From: Vreelandella massiliensis
Lineage (GTDB): Bacteria; Pseudomonadota; Gammaproteobacteria; Pseudomonadales; Halomonadaceae
Reading direction: 5' to 3'
NCBI RefSeq assembly: GCF_900155385.1
Contig: NZ_LT699744.1
Span: 34,771-98,770, forward strand
DNA: 64,000 nt
The position numbers were made by a program, and so were the translations under genes. Below the pieces are notes generated by a model that saw nothing but the letters and a program-made list of their open reading frames with translations, made no database searches and was not told where the DNA came from. This document shows, in pieces, positions 37,848 through 47,399 of this stretch (position 1 is its first letter; the number at the start of each line of letters is the position of its first letter).

Positions 37848-38200
37848 CTACAGGCTCCTTAAACGGGTCGTATGGGGTTGGGTGGCAAAGCCGCGCGATT
37901 ACTTACATCCATAGCAGAAAAAAATACGCGAGGTAAAAAGTCGCGTTAAGAAAAGTCGGCCGGTGCGAGGTGAAAGATGACATCTGTCTATACGTTTATT
38001 CTAAAAATTCATTTCAATAATGTTTTTATATAGCTCAATATCATATTAAAGGACCGATCGTTTTTTTGCCACGTTGGCAAGCAGAGGCCGATCCGATGAT
38101 GCGTCGGCACTTTTATCCTTTGCTAAGCCCTAGGTGAACGCGCGATGGAAGTGGCTAACCCGTGATAGACCTGTTTTCCCCTGACCCCTTTGGAGGTTTT
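37848..38200. other. 353-bp AT-rich divergent promoter region
   Basis: It separates the divergent TTL-PqqD and rhodanese genes. Positions ~37980-38060 are markedly AT-rich for this genome and likely contain promoters for one or both genes. No gene or clear hairpin was found, apart from a short inverted pair TGCCACGTTGGCA at about 38068-38080. Confidence 0.45.
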
Positions 38201-39157
38201 ATGTCCCGCTTACTGTTTGGCTTGATAGGCGCGCTAGGGCTTTCGACCCAGGCGCTTGCCGCTGATTTGACACCGCTGGTGGATGCCGAGTGGCTTAACG
38301 CGCATCGCGGTCAAGACGACTTGGTGATTCTTGACGTTCGCTCGTCGATCGATAACGGCGGCGACGCCGAGAGCTTTCGTGAGGCGCGCATTCCCGGTAG
38401 CCGCTACTCCAGCTACACCGAGGCGGGCTGGCGCGAAACCCGCGACAGCGTCGCGGGTATGATGCCCGCGGTGAGCGAGCTGGAAGCGCTGATCGGCGGT
38501 TTAGGCATCGATAACGAGAGCGATGTGGTTATCGTGCCCGCCGGCACCGGGCCGACCGACTTCGGCAGCGCGGCGCGGGTTTACTGGACGTTCAAGACCC
38601 TGGGGCACGACGATGTTGCCATCTTGAACGGCGGTTTTGCCGGCTGGCAGCAGCAGGGCTTTGAGGTGGCAAGCGGTGAGCCGCAGGACTACCGCGAGGC
38701 CGCGTTCGACGCCACGCTGCGCGAAGAGCTGATTGCCTCGACCGAAGCGGTGGAAGCCGCACGTGAGAGCCAAGCCCAACTGGTGGACGCACGCCCCGCC
38801 GACTATTTCGCCGGTGAAAATCAGTCGCCCGCTGCGCGAGTGGCCGGCACCATCCCCGGTGCGCGCAACCTGCCGCACCACTCGCACTTAAACGCTCAAA
38901 ACGGGGCTTACTACCTGGATGTTGACGGTCTGCAATCGCGTATCAACGCCGCTGAACTGGACAGCAAGGAGCGCACGATTGCTTTCTGCAACACCGGGCA
39001 CTGGGCCGCCACCGACTGGTTTGTGCTGAGCGAAGTCGCCGGGTTCGACAACATCGCCATGTACGACGGCTCCATGGCCGCCTGGACGGTCAGCGATTCG
39101 CGCCCTGTGCAGCTTGCCCGCGAAGGCATCAAACAGGTGAAGGAGCTGCTGAACTAA
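38201..39157 (+). CDS. periplasmic thiosulfate sulfurtransferase (two-domain rhodanese)
   Basis: 318 aa from ATG 38201, with GGAGG 4 nt upstream; a GTG 13 codons earlier lacks one. A signal peptide (MSRLLFGLIGALGLSTQALA) shows export. The N-terminal rhodanese domain (~25-150) has LVILDVRSSI but no active Cys, with VVIVPAGTG in the loop. The C-terminal domain has LVDARPADYF and an active-site Cys in TIAFCNTGHWAATDWFVLSE. It would move sulfane sulfur in the periplasm, for example from thiosulfate. The DsrE and ArsR-rhodanese remnants nearby suggest a former sulfur locus. Confidence 0.9.
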   Translation: MSRLLFGLIGALGLSTQALAADLTPLVDAEWLNAHRGQDDLVILDVRSSIDNGGDAESFREARIPGSRYSSYTEAGWRETRDSVAGMMPAVSELEALIGGLGIDNESDVVIVPAGTGPTDFGSAARVYWTFKTLGHDDVAILNGGFAGWQQQGFEVASGEPQDYREAAFDATLREELIASTEAVEAARESQAQLVDARPADYFAGENQSPAARVAGTIPGARNLPHHSHLNAQNGAYYLDVDGLQSRINAAELDSKERTIAFCNTGHWAATDWFVLSEVAGFDNIAMYDGSMAAWTVSDSRPVQLAREGIKQVKELLN

Positions 39158-39245
39158 CAAGTCCGACGTCAGGCATAAGGATATGCGTTTTGGTGTCTAA
39201 TGTGTCCAGGGTGGATTGCGCCGCTCTGTCTACTCCCCCTAAAAT

Positions 39246-39275
39246 GCGCCCACCTCTGGTGGGCGCTTGTCTTTG
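39246..39275 (+). terminator. intrinsic terminator after the rhodanese gene
   Basis: The 9-bp stem GCGCCCACC / GGTGGGCGC (39246-39254, 39258-39266) with a 3-nt loop is followed by TTGTCTTTG. It is 89 bp past the rhodanese stop and before the ZIP gene. Confidence 0.65.
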
Positions 39276-39381
39276 CGTCTGTCATCCTTGATCCTCCGCG
39301 TATATCGCCGGGGGCGATTAGGGTTGTACGTCCACTTTTTATCCCCACAAGCCAGCAACGCACAGGGAAATACACACGCAC

Positions 39382-40161
39382 ATGGAAAACACGGTAGTAG
39401 TGGGGTTTCTCGGCAGTCTCATTGCGGGGTCACTGACCGCCGTAGGCGCTGTGCCGGTGCTGCTGGGTAAAACCCCCGATCGCGGCTTTCGCGACCTCGC
39501 GTTAGGCTTTGCCGCCGGGGTAATGCTCGCGGCGTCGTTTTTCTCGCTGATTATTCCGGCATTGGACGCCGCGGAAGAGTATTACGCCGGCGGGGCGGTG
39601 CCCGCGGCAATCGCGTGTATCGCTATTTTGGTGGGGATGGGGGCGATCGCGCTGCTTAACGAGCGCCTGCCTCACGAGCACTTTCAGCAAGGGCGCGAGG
39701 GTCCCGAGGCCGCCTCACTGCGTCGGGTGTGGCTGTTTGTGTTCGCCATTGCGATTCATAACTTCCCCGAGGGGCTGGCGGTCGGCGTGGGCTTTGGCGC
39801 CAACGGCATCTCCGGCGGTATGCCGCTTGCCATCGGTATCGGCTTGCAGAACATGCCTGAAGGCTTGGCGGTGGCGGTCGCGCTCATGGGTGAAGGCTAT
39901 TCGAAGTGGCGTTCTTGGAGCATTGCGGCGCTAACCGGACTCATTGAGCCGGTAGGCGGGTTGCTCGGGGCGAGCGTGGTCAACGTTTCCCAGGCGCTTT
40001 TGCCCTGGGGGCTGGCGTTCTCCGCTGGCGCCATGCTGTACGTGATCAGCCACGAGATTATTCCCGAATCCCACCGCAGCGGGCACCAGAAAAAAGCCAC
40101 CTTTGGCCTGGCGATGGGGCTGGTGATCATGCTGTTTTTGGACGTATGGCTGGGGGCTTAG
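39382..40161 (+). CDS. ZIP-family metal transporter
   Basis: 259 aa with about eight membrane segments. Metal-site helices are recognisable: AIAIHNFPEGLAVGVGFGAN (TM4) and IGLQNMPEGLAVAVALMGEG (TM5), both His/Asn-x-x-P-E-G motifs of ZupT-like carriers. The N-terminus holds AAGVMLAASFFSLIIPALD. It would bring Zn2+ or other divalent metals into the cytosol. A short His/Glu loop (ERLPHEHFQQGREG) is cytosolic. It converges with a P-type-independent metal permease gene on the other strand, so the two may act in metal balance. Confidence 0.9.
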   Translation: MENTVVVGFLGSLIAGSLTAVGAVPVLLGKTPDRGFRDLALGFAAGVMLAASFFSLIIPALDAAEEYYAGGAVPAAIACIAILVGMGAIALLNERLPHEHFQQGREGPEAASLRRVWLFVFAIAIHNFPEGLAVGVGFGANGISGGMPLAIGIGLQNMPEGLAVAVALMGEGYSKWRSWSIAALTGLIEPVGGLLGASVVNVSQALLPWGLAFSAGAMLYVISHEIIPESHRSGHQKKATFGLAMGLVIMLFLDVWLGA

Positions 40162-40167
40162 CCGAGT

Positions 40168-41217
40168 TCAAGCGGCGTTGGGGAGCATGCCGGCTAACTG
40201 ACGGCGCAGTGGCTTGACCGCCAGCCCCACGAGCACCAAAAGCGCGGCGGCTTCAAGCCATCGCGGCAGAAGCTCATCGACACTCTCGACTTGAGCGATG
40301 ACGTTGACGCCAAAAAAGTCGATCGCGCCATCGACGGCCAACCCCACCAGCACCGCGCTGGCCAAAATCCCTCCCAGGTAGCGTACCAGCATGGGCGCGC
40401 CGAATTCGCGTCGCACGATGCCTAAGGTGGCGACACTCGTGACCGGCCCCGCGATCAGAAACACCAGCGCCGTGCCGGGTGAAACGCCGGCGAGTATCAA
40501 CCCGGCGGCAATCGGCGTGGCGGCGGTGGCGCAGATGTACAGCGGAATGCCAATCACCGACATCAACAGCATGGCGCCCAAACCGCTGCCATAGGCCGAT
40601 AGCGCCGTGGCTGGTACTAGGGTCGTCAATACGCCGGCGAGCAGCAGGCCGATCCCCAGCCACAGGCTGATATCGTCGAGCACGTCGGTGAAGGCGTAAT
40701 GGATCCCCTCGCGTAGACGCGCACCCAGAGGAGCGGAAGACTCGGGCGCTGACGGAGCACAATCGCTATCACAACACCCGCCGCAGCTTCCTTTTGAGGT
40801 GGGTTCGGGCGCGGGTTCGGGCTGTTTTGTCGCCACGCCAATGCCCGTGGCGATGGCAACCACCACCGTGCCGCCTAGCCGCGCCAACAGCATAAACGGC
40901 CCGAGCAGGGCATAGGTGATGGCCAGCGAGTCAACGCCCACGCCGGGCGTACCGATCATAAACGCCGTGGTGGGGCCGCGACCGGCGCCTTGGCGATACA
41001 GCGTCAGCGCCGTGGGGATCGCCCCGCAGGAGCAGAGCGGTAGCGGCACGCCCAATACCGCTCCCCGCGCCACGCCCGCCAGCGAGTTGCCGCCTAGCCA
41101 GCGCGTCAAGTAACGTTCATCCACCAGCGCCTTGATCAGGCCCGCCGCCAGTAGACCCAGCAGAAGCCAGGGAGCCGCGGTGAGCGCGACATCCAGTAGC
41201 GAGGTGATCAAGGCCAT
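40168..41217 (-). CDS. SO_0444-type permease (putative Cu/Zn efflux)
   Basis: 349 aa with eight to ten membrane helices. The first half holds GVPLPLCSCGAIPTALTLYRQGAGRGP, the hallmark of DUF318-type permeases, and the middle loop carries a Cys-rich patch GSCGGCCDSDC (about residues 140-150) typical of the SO_0444 Cu/Zn efflux branch. The second half repeats with GIPLYICATAATPIAAGLILAG. The role is inferred from the family; no regulator is adjacent. It is convergent with the ZIP gene and follows a 15-bp tandem repeat. Confidence 0.85.
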   Translation of the reverse strand: MALITSLLDVALTAAPWLLLGLLAAGLIKALVDERYLTRWLGGNSLAGVARGAVLGVPLPLCSCGAIPTALTLYRQGAGRGPTTAFMIGTPGVGVDSLAITYALLGPFMLLARLGGTVVVAIATGIGVATKQPEPAPEPTSKGSCGGCCDSDCAPSAPESSAPLGARLREGIHYAFTDVLDDISLWLGIGLLLAGVLTTLVPATALSAYGSGLGAMLLMSVIGIPLYICATAATPIAAGLILAGVSPGTALVFLIAGPVTSVATLGIVRREFGAPMLVRYLGGILASAVLVGLAVDGAIDFFGVNVIAQVESVDELLPRWLEAAALLVLVGLAVKPLRRQLAGMLPNAA

Positions 41218-41231
41218 GCGGTTCTCCTGAT

Positions 41232-41281
41232 GCTTTTACAGCGATAGCTTTTACGACAATAGCTTTTACAACGATAGCTTT
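41232..41281. repeat. 15-bp tandem direct repeat, 3.3 units
   Basis: GCTTTTACAGCGATA, GCTTTTACGACAATA and GCTTTTACAACGATA follow each other at 41232, 41247 and 41262, then a partial fourth copy runs into the isocitrate dehydrogenase stop codon. Consensus GCTTTTACRRCRATA. It lies between the idh stop and the permease start on the minus strand; it could be slippage expansion or a regulatory array. Confidence 0.8.
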
Positions 41282-42299
41282 ACGACGCGCTTTTTACCTG
41301 TTCGACCAGCGCATCGGCGAAGGTATCGGTGGTGCCGCTGCCGCCCATGTCCGGCGTCACCCTGTCGCGGTGGCGCTGTAGCACGTCGCGAATGCCCTGG
41401 CGGATGGTGGTGCCTTTGCCGTTCATGCCCAAATGATCCAGCATCTGGGCGGCAGCGAGCAGCAGCGCGCAGGGGTTGGCGAGCTTTTTCCCCGCGATAT
41501 CCGGGGCGGAGCCGTGCACCGCTTCAAAGATGGCGGCGTTCTCACCGATATTGGCCCCCGGCGCCAGGCCCAGCCCGCCCACAAGACCGGCGCATAGGTC
41601 AGAGAGGATATCGCCGAAAAGGTTAGTGGTGACGACGACATCAAACTGATGAGGGTTCATCACCAGCTGCATGCAAGCGTTATCCACGATCATCTCTTGG
41701 AATTCGATCTCGGGGTACTCTTTGGCGATCTCTCGCGCCACATCCAAAAAGAGCCCGGAGCTTGTCTTGATGATATTGGCCTTATGCACGGCGGTGACTT
41801 TCTTGCGGCCGTTGTTTTTTGCCAGCTCAAAGGCGTAGCGCACTATGCGCTCGGAGCCCTTGCGGGTGACCTTGATCACCGAAAGCCCGGTGTCGCCGCC
41901 GTCGACAAACTCCTGCCCATCGGAGAGGTAGGCGCCTTCGGTGTTTTCGCGCACGGTGATCATGTCGATGTCGTCATAGCGCGACCGGGTACCGGGGAAG
42001 CTTACCGCCGGGCGCACGTTGGCGTAGAGGTCGAAATGGCGGCGCAGCTGCACGTTGATCGACGAAAAGCCTTTACCAATCGGCGTGGTGAGCGGCCCTT
42101 TTAGTGCGATGCCGAGCTTTTCAATGGTATCGAGCGATTCTTGCGGGATCAGCGTGCCGTGTTTTTCCAGCGCGGTGAGGCCGGCGTCGATAAAGTGGTA
42201 CTCCAAACCGCAGTCTAGCGCGTCAAGAACGCGCAGCGTGGCCTCCATGATTTCGGGGCCGATGCCATCACCTTTGATCACTGCAATAGACTGGCTCAT
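41280..42299 (-). CDS. NAD-dependent isocitrate dehydrogenase
   Basis: 339 aa, the size of the short bacterial NAD-type enzymes. IAVIKGDGIGPEI opens the beta-decarboxylating dehydrogenase fold; substrate Arg residues lie in LRRHFDLYANVRP; ITVRENTEGAYLSDG (ENTEG) separates it from isopropylmalate dehydrogenase; the Lys/Asp sites are in AVHKANIIK and TTNLFGDILSDL, and the NAD pocket is in AVHGSAPDIAGK. It oxidises isocitrate to 2-oxoglutarate. An alternative substrate such as homoisocitrate or tartrate cannot be excluded. It is the terminal gene before the TnpB element. Confidence 0.88.
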   Translation of the reverse strand: MSQSIAVIKGDGIGPEIMEATLRVLDALDCGLEYHFIDAGLTALEKHGTLIPQESLDTIEKLGIALKGPLTTPIGKGFSSINVQLRRHFDLYANVRPAVSFPGTRSRYDDIDMITVRENTEGAYLSDGQEFVDGGDTGLSVIKVTRKGSERIVRYAFELAKNNGRKKVTAVHKANIIKTSSGLFLDVAREIAKEYPEIEFQEMIVDNACMQLVMNPHQFDVVVTTNLFGDILSDLCAGLVGGLGLAPGANIGENAAIFEAVHGSAPDIAGKKLANPCALLLAAAQMLDHLGMNGKGTTIRQGIRDVLQRHRDRVTPDMGGSGTTDTFADALVEQVKSAS

Positions 42300-42661
42300 G
42301 TCGTACTCCTTTTATTTAATAGCGGCAAATGTTGATAGCGGCGGATGTCGGTAAGGATAAGTCGATCGGCGGGGGTAGCCGGATCAGCGTGGGCAGATGG
42401 GTTTTGTCATGTGCGCGAATGGTACGCCAACGCGCGCCGAAACGTCACCCTGCGAAGGCCGTAGGAAAAAGTGCTGATGCGTGGTTAAGCCGTTATTCAT
42501 GAGCAATGCGTTGAGCCAATCCCGGCGCAACCTCGGGTGCTTTAGCTCCGAGTCAAGCCGGAGCGGCCCAGGGAAGGTCGCAAAAATGAAGGCAGACAAT
42601 TATTTGACATGCCATCGGTCACTTACTAGAAGTATGTATATTTACACAGAAAAGGCTTCAC
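42300..42661. other. 362-bp left flank of the TnpB element, with a ωRNA-like hairpin
   Basis: It contains the idh promoter side at the left. At 42532-42552 a hairpin CTCGGGTGC-TTTA-GCTCCGAG is present, which strongly resembles the hairpin at the 3' end of the tnpB gene (44098-44116). It is followed by TCAAGCCGG rather than TAGTTCAC. A possible -35 box TTGACA occurs at 42603-42608 before the tnpB start; the -10 is unclear. Confidence 0.5.
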
Positions 42662-44083
42662 ATGCTCACTGGCATCCGCTATCGCGCTTATCCCACACCT
42701 GAGCAGGCTCAGCGCTTGGCTCAATGGGTCGGGTGCGCTCGGGTGATCTATAACGGGAAGTGTGATGATGCCTTTTACCAATACAGGTTCGCCAAAGCCT
42801 ATCTTCCGGCAGGCCATTATCCTGCCCATGACAAGACCTACCGCCAGTACAAGACGGAATTGACCCCCTGGCTCAAGGATTGCCCGTCACAGATCCTGCG
42901 CAACAGTGCCACGATCTGGCATCGTTCTTATCAGCGGTTTCTTAAGGGATTAAGCCGACCACCTAAGCGCAAGAGTCGCGCCACCGGCAATTACATCTGG
43001 CTCACCCAGGAGCTCTTCGATATTCGCAAGGAAGGCGGCGTTTACCGTCTGTTCATTTGCGAAGGAAAGAAGAAATTCGATCTTGGCGAACTGAAGCTAG
43101 GCTGGTACCGCAACCCGCCAGCCAAACCGAAATCGATCTGGATCAAGGTAAAGAATGGTATATGGACGGTGTCGTTCAGCTACGAAGATCCTGTGACGAG
43201 AAATCAGCCTGTGCCGCTGGAGCTGCCTGAGCATATTGAATGGCTCAAGGGCGCATCCATTGAAGAGCTGTATGCGATGGTCGACGCTATCGATATCGGC
43301 GTGGAAGTACCGATTCAGTCAACGCGGGCAACATTCTTCTTTAGTGAGCGAGAGAAGCAGAAGAAGAAAAATCGCACCAAGAAGATCAAGCGAAAGCAGC
43401 GGAAGATGGCGCGTCAGGCGCTAGGCAGTAAGCAGCGAGTAAAGACCAAGAGGCAAATTGGTCGCCTAAAGAAGAAAGAGACTGACTGCCGAGAAGACTT
43501 CATTCAGAAGTCAACGCATGCCTTGGCCAATAATTGCCATGTGCTGGCTATGGAAGCGCTGAAGACCAAAAACATGACGCGCCGTGCCAAGGCCAAGCAG
43601 TGCCCCAAGACAGGAAAGTGGCTGAGAAACAATCGCTCGGCCAAGGCGGCGCTGAATCGCTCAATGCTGGATATCAGCCCAGGCCGTATCAGGACGGTTC
43701 TGGCGAATAAAATGTATCGGCATAACAAGCCACTACTCCTCATTCCCCCGGAATATACCAGTCAGACGTGTGCTGCATGCGGCCACACGCACGCCGAAAG
43801 CAGGCTGAGCCGGTCGGAGTTCAAGTGCAAGGGGTGTGGTCACGAAGCTCACGCTGACGTGAACGCGGCCTTTGTCATTAAACAGCATGCTATCGATTTA
43901 CTTCTACACTCTGGGACAGAGTTGCTGGACAACGGGTCACTCCGAAATCCAGTATTGGGCGCCCCAGGAGCCTTCGGGCAACTGGCTACGGAGATAAGAC
44001 GCTGTTGGGAAAATCCTGCCTGCGCATCCGTCGACACGTCAACAAAGATAGGAAGTGACTTGCTACGCAGTTCAGTAGCCTGA
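42662..44083 (+). CDS. tnpB: TnpB RNA-guided nuclease (IS200/IS605/IS1341 type)
   Basis: 473 aa. N-terminal HTH-type region (GIRYRAYPTPEQAQRLAQWVG). RuvC-like catalytic acids are all present: Asp in MVDAIDIGVEVP, Glu in HVLAMEALKTKNM, Asp in CGHEAHADVNAAF. The zinc ribbon is intact: CAACGHTHAESRL and CKGCG. A basic helix (KNRTKKIKRKQRK) lies between. TnpB uses a ωRNA from the element's right end to cut DNA. No tnpA is adjacent, so this is an IS1341-like orphan that cannot move alone. It is complete and unusually long at its C-terminus. Confidence 0.88.
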   Translation: MLTGIRYRAYPTPEQAQRLAQWVGCARVIYNGKCDDAFYQYRFAKAYLPAGHYPAHDKTYRQYKTELTPWLKDCPSQILRNSATIWHRSYQRFLKGLSRPPKRKSRATGNYIWLTQELFDIRKEGGVYRLFICEGKKKFDLGELKLGWYRNPPAKPKSIWIKVKNGIWTVSFSYEDPVTRNQPVPLELPEHIEWLKGASIEELYAMVDAIDIGVEVPIQSTRATFFFSEREKQKKKNRTKKIKRKQRKMARQALGSKQRVKTKRQIGRLKKKETDCREDFIQKSTHALANNCHVLAMEALKTKNMTRRAKAKQCPKTGKWLRNNRSAKAALNRSMLDISPGRIRTVLANKMYRHNKPLLLIPPEYTSQTCAACGHTHAESRLSRSEFKCKGCGHEAHADVNAAFVIKQHAIDLLLHSGTELLDNGSLRNPVLGAPGAFGQLATEIRRCWENPACASVDTSTKIGSDLLRSSVA

Positions 44084-44141
44084 CACGACCTTGAAGTTCG
44101 GTGGCTTTAGCCCCGAGTAGTTCACTAAAAAAATCGGAACC
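43990..44141 (+). ncRNA. predicted ωRNA (reRNA) of the TnpB element
   Basis: The right end overlaps the tnpB 3' end. It finishes with the hairpin TCGGTGGC-TTTA-GCCCCGA (44098-44116) and TAGTTCAC, the usual end of TnpB scaffolds. The next ~16 nt (44126-44141, TAAAAAAATCGGAACC) would be the guide copied from flanking host DNA. The 5' limit is unknown; I placed it where the tnpB end becomes structured. By family knowledge this RNA would direct TnpB to the empty donor site. Confidence 0.45.
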
Positions 44142-44177
44142 TGCTAGCCTGAAAGTGAGCTTGAAAAAGGAGTGCGC

Positions 44178-45584
44178 ATGCCCACACCACGATGGCGAAG
44201 GTTTATCCAATGCTCCGCGCTTTGCTGTTTGCTACTAGGCACGCTGCTGCTCGCCTGGCACGCCGTGGCCCAAGAAAGCGCCTCCAGTCGCGATGAAAGC
44301 GCGCTAGTGATGACCCTGGAAGGGACCATCGGCCCTGCCTCTAAAGACTACTTTGAGCGCGGTTTGCGCACCGCACGAGAACAGGGCAGCGAAGTGGTGA
44401 TTGTCACTCTCGACACCCCCGGTGGGCTGGTCGAAACCACCCGCGATATGATTCTGGCAATGCTCAACGCCGATACTCCCGTGGCGTTTTATGTCTCCCC
44501 CAGCGGCGCGCGAGCGGCGAGTGCAGGCACCTATTTGCTCTACGGCAGCCACGTCGCGGCGATGGCGCCGGCGACCCATTTAGGTTCCGCCACGCCGGTA
44601 CAGATGGGCGGCGGCGGTTTGCCCGGCACCGGCGATAGCGACGAGGCCGCGCCGGATGAGACGAGTGATAACGGCACCGAAACGCAGCCAAGCGGCAGCG
44701 CCATGGAGCGCAAGGTGATGGAGGACGCGGTCAGCTTTATCCGCAGCTTGGCCGAGCGCCACGGTCGCAACGCCGATTGGGCCGAAAACGCGGTGCGCGA
44801 GGCAGTGAATCTTACCGCTTCAAATGCGCTGGAGGAGAATGTGATCGATATCGTCGCCCGCGATATTGATGACCTGCTGACCCAGATGGACGGCAGGACG
44901 GTGGTAATGGCGCATGGCGAGCGCACGCTCAATACGGCGGATTTGCGCATTGAGCGCTTCGACCCGGATTGGCGCACCCAGGTACTCTCATTGATCACCA
45001 ATCCCAATATCGCCTACTTTTTAATGATCATCGGCTTTTACGGGCTGGTGTTTGAACTCTCTAACCCCGGTAGCCTGTTTCCCGGCACGATCGGCGTGAT
45101 TTCGCTACTGCTGGCGCTGTATGCGTTTCAGGTGCTGCCGATCAACTACGCGGGGCTTGCGCTGATTGTGGTGGGGCTTGCGTTAATGGTGGGCGAGGCG
45201 TTGATGCCGAGCTTCGGTGTGCTTGGCGTCGGCGGTATCGCCGCTTTTGTGTTCGGTTCGGTGATGCTGATGGATAGCGAGTACTTGGCGATTTCCTTGC
45301 CGCTGATCGGCGGTGTGGCGCTGCTTGCGGGCGGAGTGATGCTGTGGACGCTCACGCGCTTTATGAACCTGCGGCAGCAACCCGCGCACACCGGTTCCGA
45401 GGAGCTGAAGGGGGCAGAGGCCGTGGCGCTGGAGGACTTTGGCGGAAAGAGCGACGGCAAAGGCCATGTGCGGTTGCACGGTGAGCGCTGGAATGCCGTT
45501 TCTGATGCCCCGGTGAAAAAGGGCGATACGCTAAAAGTGGAGAGAGTTGAAGGTCTTACGCTACACGTGACGCCGGAGAAGTAG
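44178..45584 (+). CDS. NfeD-family membrane serine protease (long form)
   Basis: 468 aa from ATG 44178 (AAAAAGGAG, 5-nt spacing). A signal anchor (CSALCCLLLGTLLLAWHAVAQ) leads to a ClpP/SppA-like protease domain (~40-240): VIVTLDTPGGLVETTRDMILAM, catalytic Ser in SGARAASAGTYLLY, and a Lys in MERKVMEDAVSFIRS. About five membrane helices follow (~275-400), and an NfeD OB domain closes the protein (GHVRLHGERWNAVSDAPVKKG). These proteases cleave membrane proteins and act with SPFH partners, here the gene immediately downstream. Confidence 0.93.
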   Translation: MPTPRWRRFIQCSALCCLLLGTLLLAWHAVAQESASSRDESALVMTLEGTIGPASKDYFERGLRTAREQGSEVVIVTLDTPGGLVETTRDMILAMLNADTPVAFYVSPSGARAASAGTYLLYGSHVAAMAPATHLGSATPVQMGGGGLPGTGDSDEAAPDETSDNGTETQPSGSAMERKVMEDAVSFIRSLAERHGRNADWAENAVREAVNLTASNALEENVIDIVARDIDDLLTQMDGRTVVMAHGERTLNTADLRIERFDPDWRTQVLSLITNPNIAYFLMIIGFYGLVFELSNPGSLFPGTIGVISLLLALYAFQVLPINYAGLALIVVGLALMVGEALMPSFGVLGVGGIAAFVFGSVMLMDSEYLAISLPLIGGVALLAGGVMLWTLTRFMNLRQQPAHTGSEELKGAEAVALEDFGGKSDGKGHVRLHGERWNAVSDAPVKKGDTLKVERVEGLTLHVTPEK

Positions 45585-45660
45585 CCGGCCGCTGCTGTTT
45601 ATTTGCCAACGGCTACGTATTTTCAATGACGAATCTTCAATGACGACATAGAGGTGCCCG

Positions 45661-46470
45661 ATGCTGATTTCTTATCTTGTCCCGGTTGTTTTGGTGGTGT
45701 TGCTGATCGCCGCCTCGATTCGCATCCTGCCTGAGTACAAGCGCGGCGTGGTGTTTTTCCTGGGTCGCTATCAGTCGGTAAAAGGGCCGGGGCTGTTTAT
45801 CATTATTCCCGGCATTCAAAAAATGGACGTGGTGGATCTGCGTACGATTACCATGGATGTGCCCGAGCAGGATGTGATCTCCCAGGATAACGTCACGGTG
45901 AAGGTCAACGCCGTGCTCTACTTCCGCGTGGTTGACCCGGAAAAGGCCATTATTCAGGTGGAGGACTTCAGCCAGGCCACCAGTCAGCTGGCGCAAACCA
46001 CCCTGCGCTCGGTGCTGGGCAAACACGACCTGGACGAAATGCTCTCCGAGCGCGACAAGCTCAACGACGATATTCAGGAAATTCTCGATACGCAGACCGA
46101 AGCGTGGGGGATCAAGGTCGCCAACGTCGAGATCAAACACGTGGACCTGGATGAAAGCATGATTCGTGCCATTGCCCGCCAGGCTGAGGCCGAGCGCGAA
46201 CGCCGCGCCAAGGTGATCCACGCCGAAGGTGAACTGCAAGCCTCGAAAAAACTGGTCGAGGCAGCCAACGTGATGCAGGAGAACTCCGCCGCGCTGCAGC
46301 TGCGCTATCTGCAGACCATGAGCGATATGAGCACCAAAAATGCCTCTACCATTGTCTTCCCGCTGCCCATGGACATTATGGAAGCGTTCAAGGATATGAA
46401 AGCCAAAAACACGCCGGCAAAAAACGCGGATAACGGCAATAAAGACGACACCGATAAAGACAGCGCGTGA
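45661..46470 (+). CDS. slipin / SPFH-band 7 membrane protein
   Basis: 269 aa. One N-terminal helix ([19 protein letters not shown]), then the SPFH domain: [55 protein letters not shown], and [17 protein letters not shown] coiled-coil tail ([24 protein letters not shown]) and an acidic C-terminus follow. It likely oligomerises on the cytoplasmic side of the membrane and restrains the NfeD protease. It is 76 bp after nfeD; the next gene starts inside its stop. Confidence 0.93.
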   Translation: MLISYLVPVVLVVLLIAASIRILPEYKRGVVFFLGRYQSVKGPGLFIIIPGIQKMDVVDLRTITMDVPEQDVISQDNVTVKVNAVLYFRVVDPEKAIIQVEDFSQATSQLAQTTLRSVLGKHDLDEMLSERDKLNDDIQEILDTQTEAWGIKVANVEIKHVDLDESMIRAIARQAEAERERRAKVIHAEGELQASKKLVEAANVMQENSAALQLRYLQTMSDMSTKNASTIVFPLPMDIMEAFKDMKAKNTPAKNADNGNKDDTDKDSA

Positions 46471-47399
46471 ACCAGGCCAGCGTGATTAACGCCCAAGTCG
46501 ACGGCAAGGCGCTTCGTCAGCAGGGGCTTTTGATGACTGCTGGCGGGGCGCTGATTATCTCCCCCGATGCGCTGCTGATTAAGCTGATTGGCCTGCCGGA
46601 TACGGATATTCTGCTATGGCGGGGCCTGCTGACCGCGCTGGGCTTTATGCTGATCGTGGCACTGCGCCAGGGTCGTGGCTTTGTGGGCGCTTACCGTCGC
46701 TGTGGCTGGACCGGCATCGGCGTTGCCGTGCTGTTCAGCTTCTCCACCTTTGGTTTCGTGCTTGGCAATCAGTACACCAAAGGCGGCAACGTGCTGATGA
46801 TTCTGGCCGGCGCGCCGCTAATTGCCGCCGCGCTCTCGCGGCTTTTCCTTCATGAACGGCTGCCACGCCGTACCTGGGTGGCGATCTTTCTCTGCCTCTT
46901 TGGCACCTCCCTGATCGTGCTGGACGACGCGGGCGCGGGCTCTTGGGTGGGCAACGCCTTTGCGCTGCTGGCCGCGACGTCACTGGCGGCTAATTTCACG
47001 TTGTGTCGCACGCGCCCCGGGGTGGATATGAGCCCGATGCTCACGCTCGCCGGGCTGATCGTGGCCACGGTGGCGTTCGTTGTCAGTGGCTTTGGCGCGC
47101 GGTTAATCGTGCCGTCTCCGGCGAGCTGGGCATGGCTTTTGCTGTTGTGCATAGGCCTTTTGCCGCTGGGGTTTACGCTGATCCAGCGCGGCCCGCTCTA
47201 TCTGCCCGCGGCCGACGTGGGCCTTTTGATGCTTCTCGAAGTGGTGGTGGGCACGCTCTGGGTGTGGTGGATACTCGGTGAGCAGCCCGCGCCCATCGGG
47301 CTTTTGGGCGGGGCCATCGTGATCGGCACCCTGCTGGTGAAGGGGCTTTATGAGCGCGAGCGGGAGATGCGGCAGCGCAGCAGGGTGCAGGCGGGGTAA
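46467..47399 (+). CDS. EamA/DMT-family transporter
   Basis: 310 aa with ten predicted membrane helices in two EamA repeats. The first ends [33 protein letters not shown], the second ends [34 protein letters not shown] (with the E-P motif). Drug/metabolite exporters of this type often move amino acids or polyamines; the substrate is unknown. The start GTG overlaps the stop of the SPFH gene by four bases (GTGA), so it is translationally coupled to it. Confidence 0.88.
   Translation: MNQASVINAQVDGKALRQQGLLMTAGGALIISPDALLIKLIGLPDTDILLWRGLLTALGFMLIVALRQGRGFVGAYRRCGWTGIGVAVLFSFSTFGFVLGNQYTKGGNVLMILAGAPLIAAALSRLFLHERLPRRTWVAIFLCLFGTSLIVLDDAGAGSWVGNAFALLAATSLAANFTLCRTRPGVDMSPMLTLAGLIVATVAFVVSGFGARLIVPSPASWAWLLLLCIGLLPLGFTLIQRGPLYLPAADVGLLMLLEVVVGTLWVWWILGEQPAPIGLLGGAIVIGTLLVKGLYEREREMRQRSRVQAG

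Noticed and set aside
41223..41283. Tandem repeats considered as a CRISPR array (also at 62114)
   Set aside because: Units are contiguous, with no unique spacers and no cas genes, so neither block is a CRISPR array.
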